Of a stretch of 64,000 nucleotides of DNA, positions 1 to 8,899 are shown piece by piece. The stretch lies in the NCBI RefSeq assembly GCF_001439805.1, contig NZ_JYLK01000018.1, positions 78,644 through 142,643 of the forward strand, read 5' to 3'. Each line of letters starts with the position of its first letter. The stretch's first letter is position 1. Source of the stretch: Pseudomonas trivialis (GTDB lineage: Bacteria > Pseudomonadota > Gammaproteobacteria > Pseudomonadales > Pseudomonadaceae). A program made the translations under genes and the position numbers. The notes under the pieces are model-generated. The model worked only from the letters and a program-made list of their open reading frames with translations, was not told the origin of the DNA and ran no database searches.

Positions 1-2099
1 GCTTCCAGAGCGCCGCTGTTGCTCAACAGGCCGCCGATGACGTAACGCGTTTGACCGGCGCTGCCCAGTGCCCGCATCTGGCCGCTGTTGCTCAGGCTGG
101 CGGCGCCCACATCCAGCGTGGTGGCGCTCTCGATCAGGCTGCGGTTGTTGAGTGCGCCACGCAGGCTGACATCGATGGCCTGCCCGGCGATCTGCCCAGC
201 GTTGTCAACATCGCCGCCACGCAACGACACACGATTGCCGGCGAACACCGCGCCGGTACCGTTGCTGAACTGGCCGGCGTCGATCAACACATCCCCGGCT
301 CTGGAGGACAGCCGACCACCGTTGTTGTCCAGGCTGCCGGCGCTGAGGGTGAGGCCGGCGTTTTCGCTGTGGATCAAACCGTTGCTGCCGTTCTGCAGCA
401 GGCCGCTGGTGGTGACCGTCACGCCGTCGTTGGCGGCCAGGGTGCCGTTGTTCTGATTGTCGAGACTATTGGCGAACAGGCTCAGCAGGCCCTGGCTGGC
501 GAGCTTGCCGCCCTGGTTGTCGACATGGCCGGCGCGCTGGACCAGCAGCGGCCCGGCGCTGGCCAGTTTACCGTTGCGGTTGATCAGGTCACCGAGCAGG
601 TCGAGGGTAATGGCCGCGCCACTGGTGAAGCTGCCGGCGCTGTTGTCCAGGGCCTGGCCGTGCAGCGCGATGGCGCCGCTGCTGTCGATCGAGCCGCTGG
701 CGCTGTTGTCGAGCAAGCCGCTGACGTTGAGGGTTTGCGCGCCGTCGCTGGAGATCATGCCGGCGTGGCGATTGTCGAGCTGGGCCGTGTTGACCACCAG
801 CGCGTTATCGCTGAGCAGACGGCCCTGGTTCTGGTTATCCACAGCCGCCGCGTTCACCGTCAGCGCCTGTTTGGCACTGAGGGTGCCGCCCTGGTTATTC
901 AGCGTTTGGGCGGCCGTGGCGCTGAGCGCGCGGTTGGCGATCAGCGTGCCGGTGTTGGTGATGCGCTGGGCGTTAAGGGTGACGTCGCCGTTGGCATTGC
1001 GGGTGTTATCGGCATTGACCCCGGCTTCGACGATGCCGTTGTTGGTCAACTGGCCGTTGCTGGCCAGGCTGATGCTGTCGCGGGCGGCGAGGGTTTTGCT
1101 GTTTTTCAGCTCGCCGCGGGTTTGCGCCTTGAGCGTGCTACCGGCGTAGACCGCGCCTTTGGTCTCAAGGCTGGCCGCGTTGATGTTCACCGCGCCGCTG
1201 GCCGCCGCCTGGGCCATGCTCAAGTGGCCGTTGGCATCCAGCTGGATATCGCCGCCGCTGGCGGCCAGCGTGCCGTCGAGCTTCACGCCCACGCCAGCCT
1301 CGGTGCCCACCAGTTTGATTGCACCGGCGTACATGCCGCCCAGGGCCGACGAGTCGATGGCCAGCTCCGGCTTGGCGCTGCCGTCATCGGCGCGCGGGGT
1401 GGCGTTCAGGGTTTTGGCGTCGACGTCATTGCGCCCGGTGATCACGTTCAGCTCGCGTGCATTGATCTGCGCGTTGATTTTGGCGGTACGGGTGATGATC
1501 TCGAAACGGTCGACATTGCTCGCGTTCAGGCCCTGACCGTCGATGGTTACCGCGCCGCCGTCGACCTGATAGCGCTGCAACTGGCCGCTGGCATCGAGCA
1601 CCGGCTTGCCGGTGGTCAGCGTCACGTTCGGCGTGTTGATGAAGCCGCAGCCGCTGCAGGTAACGCCATACGGGTTGGCCACGATCACCTTGGCCGACTG
1701 CCCCGCCACCTCGGTGTAACCGCGCAACTGGCTGGGGCTGCCGCCGTTGACCTCGTTGAGAATCACATTGGCCGCGCCGGCCTTGAGGTTAGGGTTGCCG
1801 ACAATGATCCCCCCCAACTGCGTGTTCTGCAGCGGCGCGCTGGCATTGTTGAGGATCACCCCATTGGGGCCGACGTTGTAGTCGCTGAACTGGTTATGGG
1901 ACAGGCCGCTGCCATTGGGCGTGGCGATATTCACCACCGGCACGCCATTGCCCGCCTGGCCGACCGTAGTACCGGGCCCGCTCACCACAATCCCCTCGGC
2001 CTGGGCCAGCAACGGCTGCCAGAACAGCACGTTGGCCAGGATCAAAGCCAAGCCACGTTGGCACAGGCGTTTCAGGGCAAAAGCGGGGCGAGCGTCCAT
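1..2099 (-). CDS. Second TpsA exoprotein (FhaB/CdiA family), N-terminal part only
   Basis: Reading from the ATG at 2099, the frame stays open to the left edge, giving about 699 residues of a larger protein. A hydrophobic signal segment (about residues 15-34, ending LLAQAEG) is followed by a TPS secretion domain with the hallmark NPNL (102-105) and NPYGV (142-146) motifs and a CxxC just after. FHA-type beta-helix repeats rich in N and G follow. This is the part a TpsB pore recognises. The first 300 residues are nearly the same as those of the complete CdiA at 16889-25933, so the two probably share that locus's TpsB. No TpsB gene lies directly upstream. Whether it ends in a toxin cannot be seen here. 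Confidence 0.92.
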   Translation of the reverse strand, partial: MDARPAFALKRLCQRGLALILANVLFWQPLLAQAEGIVVSGPGTTVGQAGNGVPVVNIATPNGSGLSHNQFSDYNVGPNGVILNNASAPLQNTQLGGIIVGNPNLKAGAANVILNEVNGGSPSQLRGYTEVAGQSAKVIVANPYGVTCSGCGFINTPNVTLTTGKPVLDASGQLQRYQVDGGAVTIDGQGLNASNVDRFEIITRTAKINAQINARELNVITGRNDVDAKTLNATPRADDGSAKPELAIDSSALGGMYAGAIKLVGTEAGVGVKLDGTLAASGGDIQLDANGHLSMAQAAASGAVNINAASLETKGAVYAGSTLKAQTRGELKNSKTLAARDSISLASNGQLTNNGIVEAGVNADNTRNANGDVTLNAQRITNTGTLIANRALSATAAQTLNNQGGTLSAKQALTVNAAAVDNQNQGRLLSDNALVVNTAQLDNRHAGMISSDGAQTLNVSGLLDNSASGSIDSSGAIALHGQALDNSAGSFTSGAAITLDLLGDLINRNGKLASAGPLLVQRAGHVDNQGGKLASQGLLSLFANSLDNQNNGTLAANDGVTVTTSGLLQNGSNGLIHSENAGLTLSAGSLDNNGGRLSSRAGDVLIDAGQFSNGTGAVFAGNRVSLRGGDVDNAGQIAGQAIDVSLRGALNNRSLIESATTLDVGAASLSNSGQMRALGSAGQTRYVIGGLLSNSGALE

Positions 2100-2373
2100 A
2101 TTCAAAATCTCAAGGCGACGGGGCGATAGAGACTGTTCGATCCGTCGAAACTTATTGGGTGGCACACAGGCATCGAACTTGCCGGGTCAAGTGCAGGGCC
2201 GAGCGGCTGGGCACGCAATTTTTTGATTAATAACAACTTCACATCACCGTAAAGATGAAATTCCGGTTGTTGGACGCGTTATTCCGACAAGCGGCAGCTG
2301 TATTGAGGGCAGTTTGTTTGCGGGCTGGTAATTAGTTGCCATTATTTAGCCAGCAAACTGCCGTCGAGATAGG
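2100..2373 (-). promoter_or_regulatory. Upstream region of tpsA2, paralogous to the cdiB upstream region
   Basis: This gene-free stretch aligns by eye with the region upstream of cdiB (27684-28010). Shared blocks include GTTCGATCC.TCGAAA next to the start codon, TTATTCCGACA, and TTAGTACCG further upstream, in the same order and orientation. The likely reading is a duplicated promoter and leader, so both exoprotein loci may answer to the same regulator. No promoter hexamers could be assigned with confidence. Confidence 0.55.
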
Positions 2374-2502
2374 TTAGTACCGGGAAGGTTGGAAAAGTTC
2401 TTGGGGGGATTGTGAAACAGGTCGCAATTGGAGGAGTTCGGTTGTTAACGAATGGGATGTATATCCAAATGAGAGAACGGACTGTCCATTTGGATTTGCC
2501 AT
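2374..2502 (-). CDS. Possible 42-residue protein with strong Shine-Dalgarno
   Basis: The ATG at 2502 is preceded by AAGGAGGAAAC, the strongest ribosome-binding site in this part of the window, and opens a 42-codon frame ending SPQELFQPSRY. The cdiB upstream region keeps a related tail, SPRELICILRY followed by a stop (about 27936-27990), in the same relative position. There the 5' half is disrupted near a 135-bp repeat. Conservation of frame and stop at both exoprotein loci argues for a real small protein or leader peptide. I recognise no family. Confidence 0.4.
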   Translation of the reverse strand: MANPNGQSVLSFGYTSHSLTTELLQLRPVSQSPQELFQPSRY

Positions 2503-2640
2503 GTTTCCTCCTTGCGTGCTTTTGGGCTGAAGACTTATAGTCCGCCGGTCGTCCAACAGGGCGATCGGATTTGGCGATCCGTTGACCGTATGCGAAAGCG
2601 TTCTGCGTGCTTGCAGGGGCTTGCGCACCCGCATCGCTGC

Positions 2641-2736
2641 TTTATGGCAGCTGTGCGTGGGAGACCTTCGGGTCTGCCGGAACTCGGTCCCGGTTCGCCA
2701 ACCTGCGTACAGCTGTCACCCATTCGTTTGGCGACG
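2641..2736 (+). promoter_or_regulatory. Structured leader of the 89-residue gene, copy 1
   Basis: The leader contains the perfect hairpin AGACC-TTCG-GGTCT (2662-2675, UUCG tetraloop). A second stem pairs CGCCAA with TTGGCG across a loop carrying GCGTACAGCTGTCACCC. The same arrangement precedes the related genes at 8571 and 15952, while sequence between the structured parts is less conserved. It lies about 40-135 bases before the start codon, as expected for a cis-acting RNA element. I could not match it to a named RNA family. Confidence 0.5.
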
Positions 2737-2774
2737 AAAGGCGACAGCCTCACTTACTGACCGAGGTTGTACCC

Positions 2775-3044
2775 ATGAATAGATACATGCCCCTAACCGG
2801 CCACGACTGCACCGTCCCAGCGCTGATTATCGACACCCAGGCACCGCTGGATGTACTCCACGACGCCGCCGTATACCGCATCCGCGCTGTTACCCAATTG
2901 CTGGAAAACCTGGCGTTTCGCGATCAATTGAGCAGCGATGCGGTGGTGCTGCAAGATTTTGCGCAGTTGCTGGCAATTCCGCTGCGCGATGGGTGTGATG
3001 TGTTGGATGTGATCAGTCGCAGGCTTAATGCGGATCCGGCCTGA
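2775..3044 (+). CDS. Small conserved Pseudomonas protein, copy 1 (89 aa)
   Basis: An 89-residue protein starting MNRYMPLTGHD with a conserved core (APLDVL, AYRIRAVTQ, LENLAF, IPLRDGCD). Composition is mixed and helical with no signal peptide or membrane segment. Two near-copies sit at 8571 and 15952, each behind the same structured leader. This one is the most diverged and probably the oldest. The start is the ATG shared by all copies. It vaguely resembles small Pseudomonas DUF3077-type proteins, but I cannot assign it. It runs opposite to the surrounding CDI genes. Confidence 0.75.
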   Translation: MNRYMPLTGHDCTVPALIIDTQAPLDVLHDAAVYRIRAVTQLLENLAFRDQLSSDAVVLQDFAQLLAIPLRDGCDVLDVISRRLNADPA

Positions 3045-3052
3045 GTGAAAGT

Positions 3053-3078
3053 CGGGCGGCCGTCGTGTCGCCCGTTTT
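3053..3078 (+). terminator. Terminator of small gene copy 1
   Basis: The stem CGGGCG (3053-3058) pairs with CGCCCG (3069-3074) and is followed by TTTTAT, a standard Rho-independent terminator just past the stop codon at 3044. Confidence 0.65.
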
Positions 3079-3213
3079 ATGCGTGAACTGCACGACTGAA
3101 TAATCTGTGGCCTGTCGCGTGCTGCGTTATCAACTTAGGCAGCACACCCGCCTCGGGGAAATAATAAAGTCCTTCCTTTCAATAAAATGGACTTACGCTT
3201 TCCGTCATAATTT

Positions 3214-3909
3214 CTATTGTTTTAAATCAGTCATTAGCTTCTCTATCGCTAATTCGAAAGCATGCTGCAAAGCGCCACGGAGAACTTCAGGGTCTGTTGC
3301 GTACTGCTGAGGTGTGTACGCCAAGGTATTTCCGTCACTGAACGCTGTGATCGTTTCGAAATTCCTCCAGACTGCCACGTCCCCGCGCTTCATGGTCGCA
3401 ACAACGCCAACAGTGGGATAAAGCTCTGAGCTATAATTTTTCAGGGCAAAGCCCCACTCCGATATGACAAATTCCATATGGGCGTCCGCTCCGCTGCCCT
3501 CTGGAACAACCTTGAATAATTGCTCAGCCGTGATCCGAGCCTCCAATTGCTGCTTAAACAATTGGCCCGGATCTATTTGATTGCGCTGCAAGTTCAACAA
3601 AATGGCCTGACGAGGACTTAAAGCCCCGCCATCTGCTACTTTCGCGCCCATTGCCACACCCGCGCCAGCCATAGCACTGGTTGCGACTTTGGACGCACCC
3701 GACGCCATTCCCACAGCCACTCCGGCACCCGCACCCAGGCCTGCACCCCATGCCTGATCCATGCTGGTGTACTTGAACTGCTGCTCAGGGAAAGAGGCTG
3801 GCAAGACAGCGAGAGTCTTAATCTTTTGGCGGTTCTCAATACTCAGGTCTTTGGTGGCACAACCACTCAGTAGAAATAACGTACAAAAAGCGGAGAAAAG
3901 AATTTTCAT
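3214..3909 (-). CDS. Lipoprotein with glycine/alanine-rich segment
   Basis: A 231-residue protein with an N-terminal lipoprotein signal ending in the lipobox LSGC (Cys17), so it is probably anchored in a membrane and faces the periplasm. Residues about 50-95 form a Gly/Ala-rich stretch that could insert in or lie along a membrane. The C-terminal half is a mixed globular domain. It lies between the CDI remnants and a small four-helix membrane protein on the same strand. I do not recognise the family, and a role as an immunity protein acting at the envelope is only a guess. Confidence 0.8.
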   Translation of the reverse strand: MKILFSAFCTLFLLSGCATKDLSIENRQKIKTLAVLPASFPEQQFKYTSMDQAWGAGLGAGAGVAVGMASGASKVATSAMAGAGVAMGAKVADGGALSPRQAILLNLQRNQIDPGQLFKQQLEARITAEQLFKVVPEGSGADAHMEFVISEWGFALKNYSSELYPTVGVVATMKRGDVAVWRNFETITAFSDGNTLAYTPQQYATDPEVLRGALQHAFELAIEKLMTDLKQ

Positions 3910-4008
3910 TTTTTATATCCCTGAATATCTGAAATCGATTATATTATTGCTCACTATCAACAAACGCAGCCAACTTCAAAAGAAAACCAGCTTCTCCAAT
4001 CTCGCCGA

Positions 4009-4476
4009 TCATTCACTGGATTGCCGTTGCGGAAGGGACCAATAAGCAGCCGCCCATGTAGATATTCCTGCCAACACAAAACTCAAAAATACAGGAAACA
4101 TATTCCTCATCACTCCATATCCTTCAACCTTACCTATAAAGAAAAAAACAATACCAAACATCCATGCAGCCGAAACAGTGGCGGCTACAATTGATATTAC
4201 CCAGTGCACATTAGCTTTACGCTCAACCTTGAGGAAAACAAGTGAAATTGCTAATGCTAATGCCGGAAAAAGAAAGATCAACTGAGCCATTATGGGCACG
4301 GTAACAAAAAGTGAGAAGACTTCCGCTCCTCTCACCTCTCCAATTAATGATGAATTTTCAAGTACAGTAACCATTATCGAAATCAATATAAAAGGCACCG
4401 CTACTAATCCCGAAAAAAAAGGGCATAGCAGGAATGCGAAAAAAACTTTTATTCGAGGATAGGCGTTTAACGTCAT
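4009..4476 (-). CDS. Small integral membrane protein (four predicted helices)
   Basis: A 155-residue protein with four clear hydrophobic segments (about residues 10-35, 52-78, 90-115 and 122-145) and short charged loops, ending QRQSSE. Base composition is AT-richer than the core genome, like the neighbouring CDI cargo. Membrane proteins of this size are known as immunity partners of pore-forming or membrane-entering CDI toxins, but no toxin fragment is visible next to it. The family is unknown. Confidence 0.7.
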   Translation of the reverse strand: MTLNAYPRIKVFFAFLLCPFFSGLVAVPFILISIMVTVLENSSLIGEVRGAEVFSLFVTVPIMAQLIFLFPALALAISLVFLKVERKANVHWVISIVAATVSAAWMFGIVFFFIGKVEGYGVMRNMFPVFLSFVLAGISTWAAAYWSLPQRQSSE

Positions 4477-4667
4477 GGTGCAACTTCCTGGTTGATGTCA
4501 CAAAAATATTAAGTTGCAACCAAAATCAGAACTGATTTTGTAATTAACCATAGTCACGCTTTCGTTCACAACTCACATTGTTAGCTGGGATTTTTTCTCG
4601 TTTTTGTAGGACCTACGGTGTGAAATACAGTCACGCAGCCATTTTCCTGAGGATATTATCTAAGTGA

Positions 4668-4880
4668 CTAGTCATGAATCGAAATATGTTGAATTATTTG
4701 GTCAGGCGCACGATCTAGAGACGCTCGATAGTCTGTAGTAAAACTAATACCAAGCTGAACACCACCTTCCCCCTCAAGGAGAAATTCATCATCCGCGTCG
4801 TTAAACAAGAGCCCTTGAGCAGTTTTTCTGACCTTTTAAATCGAAGGCAGGTTTTTTATAGCTTTAATTAAATTACCCAT
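4668..4880 (-). pseudogene. Decayed small gene, possibly an immunity gene
   Basis: An ATG at 4880 with a good ribosome-binding site (AAAGGCGGA) opens 14 codons and meets TAA at 4836-4838. The same frame continues for 55 protein-like codons, including LLFNDADDEFLLEGEGG and ending in a TAG at 4668. The acidic composition resembles the immunity protein at 5077-5469. The remainder of 4477-5076 holds no other frame that I can support. Confidence 0.4.
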
Positions 4881-5076
4881 TAATTCCGCCTTTAAACAAA
4901 TGATCAAAGAAAGGTCGACGCAGTTATTTAAAGCGCTTTCCCAGCTCAAGTTAAAAAATTTGTCCTATTTTGCACTTTTTGCCTTATTTAAAAATGAGGA
5001 GGAAAGATTTATGAGGCTTTTTTACTGTCACCTCGAACTCGAATAAATCTGCCTCCTTTCCTCGGCTCTTACCCGT

Positions 5077-5469
5077 TCAGACGACGATGATGTCACCGGA
5101 ATCCAAATAAATCGAATAAGACTCATAACCATCTGCAACATCCGGCTCCATAGTAATTTTCGCTCCCGTGCTGAATATTATTTGTAATGTATCAGGCTCG
5201 ACTTCCTCAACAGACTCAACGTCCATTAATAAAAAATCTAATAAAGGCGCACTGGTAGACGAGTCATTAAATTCGCGCTGCCCCACGATGTCGTCAATTT
5301 CATATTTCAACCCGGCTTCTACACAGAATGAAACTTTATAGGGCGACACACCAGCGAATGTCTGCGGCCTTGAAAAATCAAACCTCGTGATACGCACGCC
5401 AAAACAAACCATTTCCAGATAACAGCCAGAAAGCAGAGAAAAATCAAAATCATCTGACAAGGTGCTCAT
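5077..5469 (-). CDS. Putative immunity protein for the toxin at 5498-6055
   Basis: A 130-residue acidic, beta-rich protein (LLSGCYLEMVCFG near the N-terminus, GDIIVV at the end) with no signal or membrane segment. It starts 28 bases after the stop of the preceding CdiA-type C-terminal toxin on the same strand, the standard place for a CDI immunity gene. The AT-rich base composition differs from the CdiA fragment just upstream, typical of exchanged toxin-immunity cassettes. The specific family is not recognised. Confidence 0.65.
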   Translation of the reverse strand: MSTLSDDFDFSLLSGCYLEMVCFGVRITRFDFSRPQTFAGVSPYKVSFCVEAGLKYEIDDIVGQREFNDSSTSAPLLDFLLMDVESVEEVEPDTLQIIFSTGAKITMEPDVADGYESYSIYLDSGDIIVV

Positions 5470-5497
5470 ACGTCCCTCTAAATTAATCTATAAACGT

Positions 5498-6055
5498 TCA
5501 GCGACGAACGGGGGGTGAAGAATCAGGAGGAAGCGGAATATGCGTGTCTCCCTGACCGATCCCAGGCTTCCCAGTCGCAGGATTCATCGGCTGCTTCCCT
5601 GAATTTTGCCAGCGCCAGTAGCCATTCTCATAACCTGGAACAGATGACGATCCAGGGGGGATAACCCGTATGTGCTCTCCTTTCGCGGGATCTGTCCCTT
5701 GCGGATAGTAGACTTCACCGCCGTTTTTACCCGGTCGACTCACCCAGCCCGACGGAATTATCGGAGCCTGTGGTGGATTTGATATTTCCTCTACGGTTTT
5801 TGGAGTCTTCGCTTTACCTTTTGGTACCTCGGTGCCTTTTACAGTATCCGCACCTACTCCGCGTGGTTCGCCGCCAACGTACTGTTGCCAATCCGGATGA
5901 TAAGGATTGGCTCTCATTTCATCGGAGACAGTGGTAATTCCACCAGAGGAGTTTTTGCCGCCTGCCGTTGATATATCAATCTGGCCGCTTTTCCCTTTCC
6001 CCGCGCCAGAACGTGAGGGTAGCGTAACCCCAACGCCTGCCTTAATCGCCTCCAC
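5498..6055 (-). pseudogene. CdiA C-terminal toxin tip, out of frame with its carrier
   Basis: A 185-residue frame rich in Gly, Pro, Ser and Lys, with the tip GYWRWQNSGKQP and a C-terminal HIPLPPDSS segment of a kind seen at polymorphic-toxin ends. Upstream, the frame can be read back to about 6108 (IAADISSEGGGPLVKLGVE), directly over the end of the CdiA fragment at 6067-8397 but in another frame. A single-base change near 6105-6111 therefore separated carrier and toxin. The ATG at 6055 is probably internal, not a natural start. The toxin activity is unknown. Confidence 0.55.
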
Positions 6056-6066
6056 ACCGAGCTTAA

Positions 6067-8397
6067 CTAATGGCCCACCACCCTCAGAGCTGATATCTGC
6101 TGCAATTGGCTGGACGCGTCTAGGTTGTTCCCTATCACAAAACCAACCGCAGAAGCAGCCCCGCCCTGCCCTTGGGATCTCAACCTACCTACCAGATCAA
6201 CGAGTTTCTGATCATCGTTCGCCAAGGAAGTGGCAATACCTCGGCAGCGTTGCGGATCGCGTGCGCAAAGCGCATCCAACTCGTCATTTCTCTGCTGATC
6301 AAGTTCCGCATAACGCTGCCGGACCTCAAGCTTCTCTTGCTCCGTAGCCTTGCTATCTACCTCCCGAAGCATCTCCTCGACTTCTTCGTGGTAAAGATAG
6401 TTGAACGTCGTCGCTTTCTGAGCAATCTGAGAGCCTTTTTCCAAATCTCCATCGACCGCCGCAGCTGCTAACAAGCCTGTCAGTTGTGAAAGCATCAGCG
6501 TGATGTCGTCATTGCCTTGAGCAGCCCACACCAACTGATTGATGAGTGCCTCATTCAGCCCGGCAGAGGCAGCCCCGGTTTTGAAATCGCTACCTGTCGC
6601 TTCAGCCAGCAATCCCCCCATCAAAGCATGCGCAATAATCTTCTGAGGACTCCCATTAGGGAACGTGACGTAATCACCCACCCAATTAAACCCGGTAGCC
6701 ATCGCAACGTTGCCAGCCTCTCCCAGCAAGGCAGCATTGAAATTGTCGCCGAAACTTCCACCTTGGACGGCCGTTGAAATCCCGCTAGAGATTACCGCCC
6801 GGCCTCCCGTACGCAGCGCGATATCACCCGCTGACGTCCAAGTGAAAATATCTTTGGAAGAGTTAGTAACCGCCAAGGTTGAGCCCGTACTTGGGGTAAC
6901 CCCTTGGACGGTGGTTGTGCCTGCACCTGCGCCGTCAGCACCAGCGAACCAGTTGGTGTCGGCATACTCAAGGGCACCCGCCGTAAACCCAGCGACTGCT
7001 GCGCTTTTCAGGCTATTGGCGCTGGCCGTTTCCTTAAGCGCTGCACCCAAATTGCCCTTGTTGTTGATGGTGCTGGTGACTGCCGTCGTACTCAGGCTGG
7101 TGCTCACCGCTAGGGTGGCGCCCTGTAACCCGAATCCTACCGGCCCCATAATCGCCGCCATCATGATCGCAATCGCAATCTTGGCACCGGCGCCCAACCC
7201 TGAGTTGTCGTACTTGAAGCTCTCGTGAATCTCTTTCACCTGGCGCCAATCAATGTCGCCACGTGCCTCAGCTTGCTTGAGCCAGGCCAAATTAGGATCA
7301 GCCTTGACCATCGCATCAACGGTCTGGCTTACGGTCTGCTGATCGACCTGTTTAACATCGATACGAATGCCTTCGGCGGCCTTAATGACAAGCTGTCCTT
7401 GGGCAACCAACTCGCTCTGACGCAAGGTTTCATCGGTGTTTCCTTTACCCTTGGCACTGAACCAGGAGAGGTCGCTTTTGCTTTTGGTATGGCTCTCATC
7501 GTGCAGGTCCTTTACCCCTTCAAAGACGACTGCACCGCCGCTATCGAGGATGATGTCCTTACCGCTGTTGAGCTTGGCGACTTGGTACAACTGGTCGCCG
7601 CCACTTTTCAGAACTAGGTTGTCACCCGTCTTGATCTCGGTACCTACCTGAGTGGTACGAGTAACTTCATCCATCTGCGCCTTTTTAGCGCCCCAGCTTC
7701 CTTTCTCCTTCATGTCATACAACGTATGCGTGCTGTCCTGCGCCGCCAACAAACTCAACTTATCCCCGCTATACAGATAAGCCTCATTCCCCGCACTGAT
7801 CTTGCTCGCAACAATCGTCGTGTCACGCCCGGCCTGGCTGACAAAATCCCCACCCGCCGTCAGTACGCTCGCCACTTGGGTGGTCTGGTCGTCCGAGGTC
7901 TTGATGCGTTTCTTGCCGTGCTTCTCCTTGCCTTCGACGTTGTGCATGTCGCTGACCGACGCGACGTTGAAGTCGCGTCCGGCTTCGACCGTGAGGTCTT
8001 TGCCGGCGGTGGCGCTGCTGCCGATGACGTTGACGTCCTGCCCCGCCTTCATCGTCAGGTTGCCGCCCGCCGTGACGCTGGCGGCGAGGTTTTTGACGTC
8101 GGTGGTGATGCTGGATTTTTCGCCGCCGTCACGGATCTCGTGTTTGACGCTGGTGTCGCTGGCGGCGATCAGGTTGAGGTCGCGGCCGGCGCGCAGGGTG
8201 CCGACGTTGATGAGGTCGCCGCCGGTGACCAGGTTGAGGTCGCGGCCCTGGATCAGGCTGTTGCCGCGCACGTTGCGCGCTTCGGCCTGGGCCAGGTAAA
8301 GCACGGGCACGAGGACGGTCTGACCGTCGATCACGCGGTTTTCCATCCACACGATGTCGTGGTTCAGGGCGTCCTTGCTGGCCAGCACGTTGTCCAT
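6067..8397 (-). pseudogene. Internal fragment of a CdiA (FHA-2 and pre-toxin region), N-terminally truncated
   Basis: A 776-codon frame corresponding to the part of the full CdiA from about residue 1588 onward (ASKDAL, DIVWMENRVIDG, the FHA-2 repeats, then a hydrophobic pre-toxin domain around FKYDNSGLGAGAK). The TPS domain and signal peptide are missing, so it cannot be secreted alone. Homology starts at about 8420, at the junction with the opposite-strand small-gene cassette. Compared with CdiA it lacks two stretches, one a 333-bp in-frame deletion between 13-base repeats. The end (to 6067) is frameshifted away from its toxin tip. It may serve as a recombination donor. Confidence 0.75.
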
Positions 8398-8430
8398 CAG
8401 GTAGCGGAACTGGTCAGCGTGGCAAAGTCG

Positions 8431-8530
8431 TTTTATGACGGCCGTGCGCGGGAGACCTTCGGGTCTGCCGGTTTCTCTACTGCCGGCTCGCCAAACTGCG
8501 TACAGCTGTCACCCCTGCGTTTGGCGACGT
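8431..8530 (+). promoter_or_regulatory. Structured leader of the 89-residue gene, copy 2
   Basis: The same architecture as the other copies: AGACC-TTCG-GGTCT (8453-8466), then a stem CGCCAAAC paired with GTTTGGCG around the conserved GCGTACAGCTGTCACCC loop. The leader is almost base-identical to the copy at 15811-15911, and so is the CdiA-derived sequence in front of both (from about 8370). Confidence 0.55.
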
Positions 8531-8570
8531 TCGAGTGATGGCATTTATCACTTAAGTAGAGAGCTTAAAG

Positions 8571-8840
8571 ATGAACCGATACATGCCATTAACAGGCCAC
8601 GACTCAGCCATTCCCACGCTGGTGATCTACACGCAAGCGCCTCTCGATGTTCTCTATGACGCCGCCGCGTATCGTATTCGCGCGGTGACGCAGTTTTTGG
8701 AGAATTTGGCATTTAGGGAGGAGATCAGCAGTGATGCGGTTGTACTGCATGATTTTGCGCTGCTGCTGGCTATACCGCTGAGGAATGGGTGTGATCTGCT
8801 GGATGTAGTTGGGCGGAAGTTGAATTCGCAAGTTTCATAA
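8571..8840 (+). CDS. Small conserved Pseudomonas protein, copy 2 (89 aa)
   Basis: An intact 89-residue paralogue of the protein at 2775, with the same MNRYMPLTGHD start and the same APLDVLYDAAAYRIRAVTQ and IPLRNGCDLLDVVGRK core. It lies behind a structured leader and is convergent with a small membrane protein gene (8900-9043). It is nearly base-identical to copy 3 over the first two-thirds, which points to a recent segmental duplication. No function can be assigned. It is the only foreign-strand gene type in the CDI array. Confidence 0.75.
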   Translation: MNRYMPLTGHDSAIPTLVIYTQAPLDVLYDAAAYRIRAVTQFLENLAFREEISSDAVVLHDFALLLAIPLRNGCDLLDVVGRKLNSQVS

Positions 8841-8848
8841 GTAAAAAT

Positions 8849-8871
8849 GGGCGGTTATCTGGTAACCGCCC
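8849..8871. terminator. Bidirectional terminator between convergent small genes
   Basis: Perfect 9-base arms, GGGCGGTTA (8849-8857) and TAACCGCCC (8863-8871), with a five-base loop. On the minus strand it is followed by ATTTTTAC, a T-tract. It sits between the small gene ending at 8840 and the convergent 47-codon gene ending at 8900. Equivalent hairpins are at 16216 and 11213. Confidence 0.65.
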
Positions 8872-8899
8872 TGCCTACATATTTAAGCATAAAATAAAA

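Noticed and set aside
51..2129. 692-codon plus-strand frame at the left edge
   Set aside because: It is the complement of the TpsA2 coding sequence, whose minus-strand translation contains all TPS motifs.
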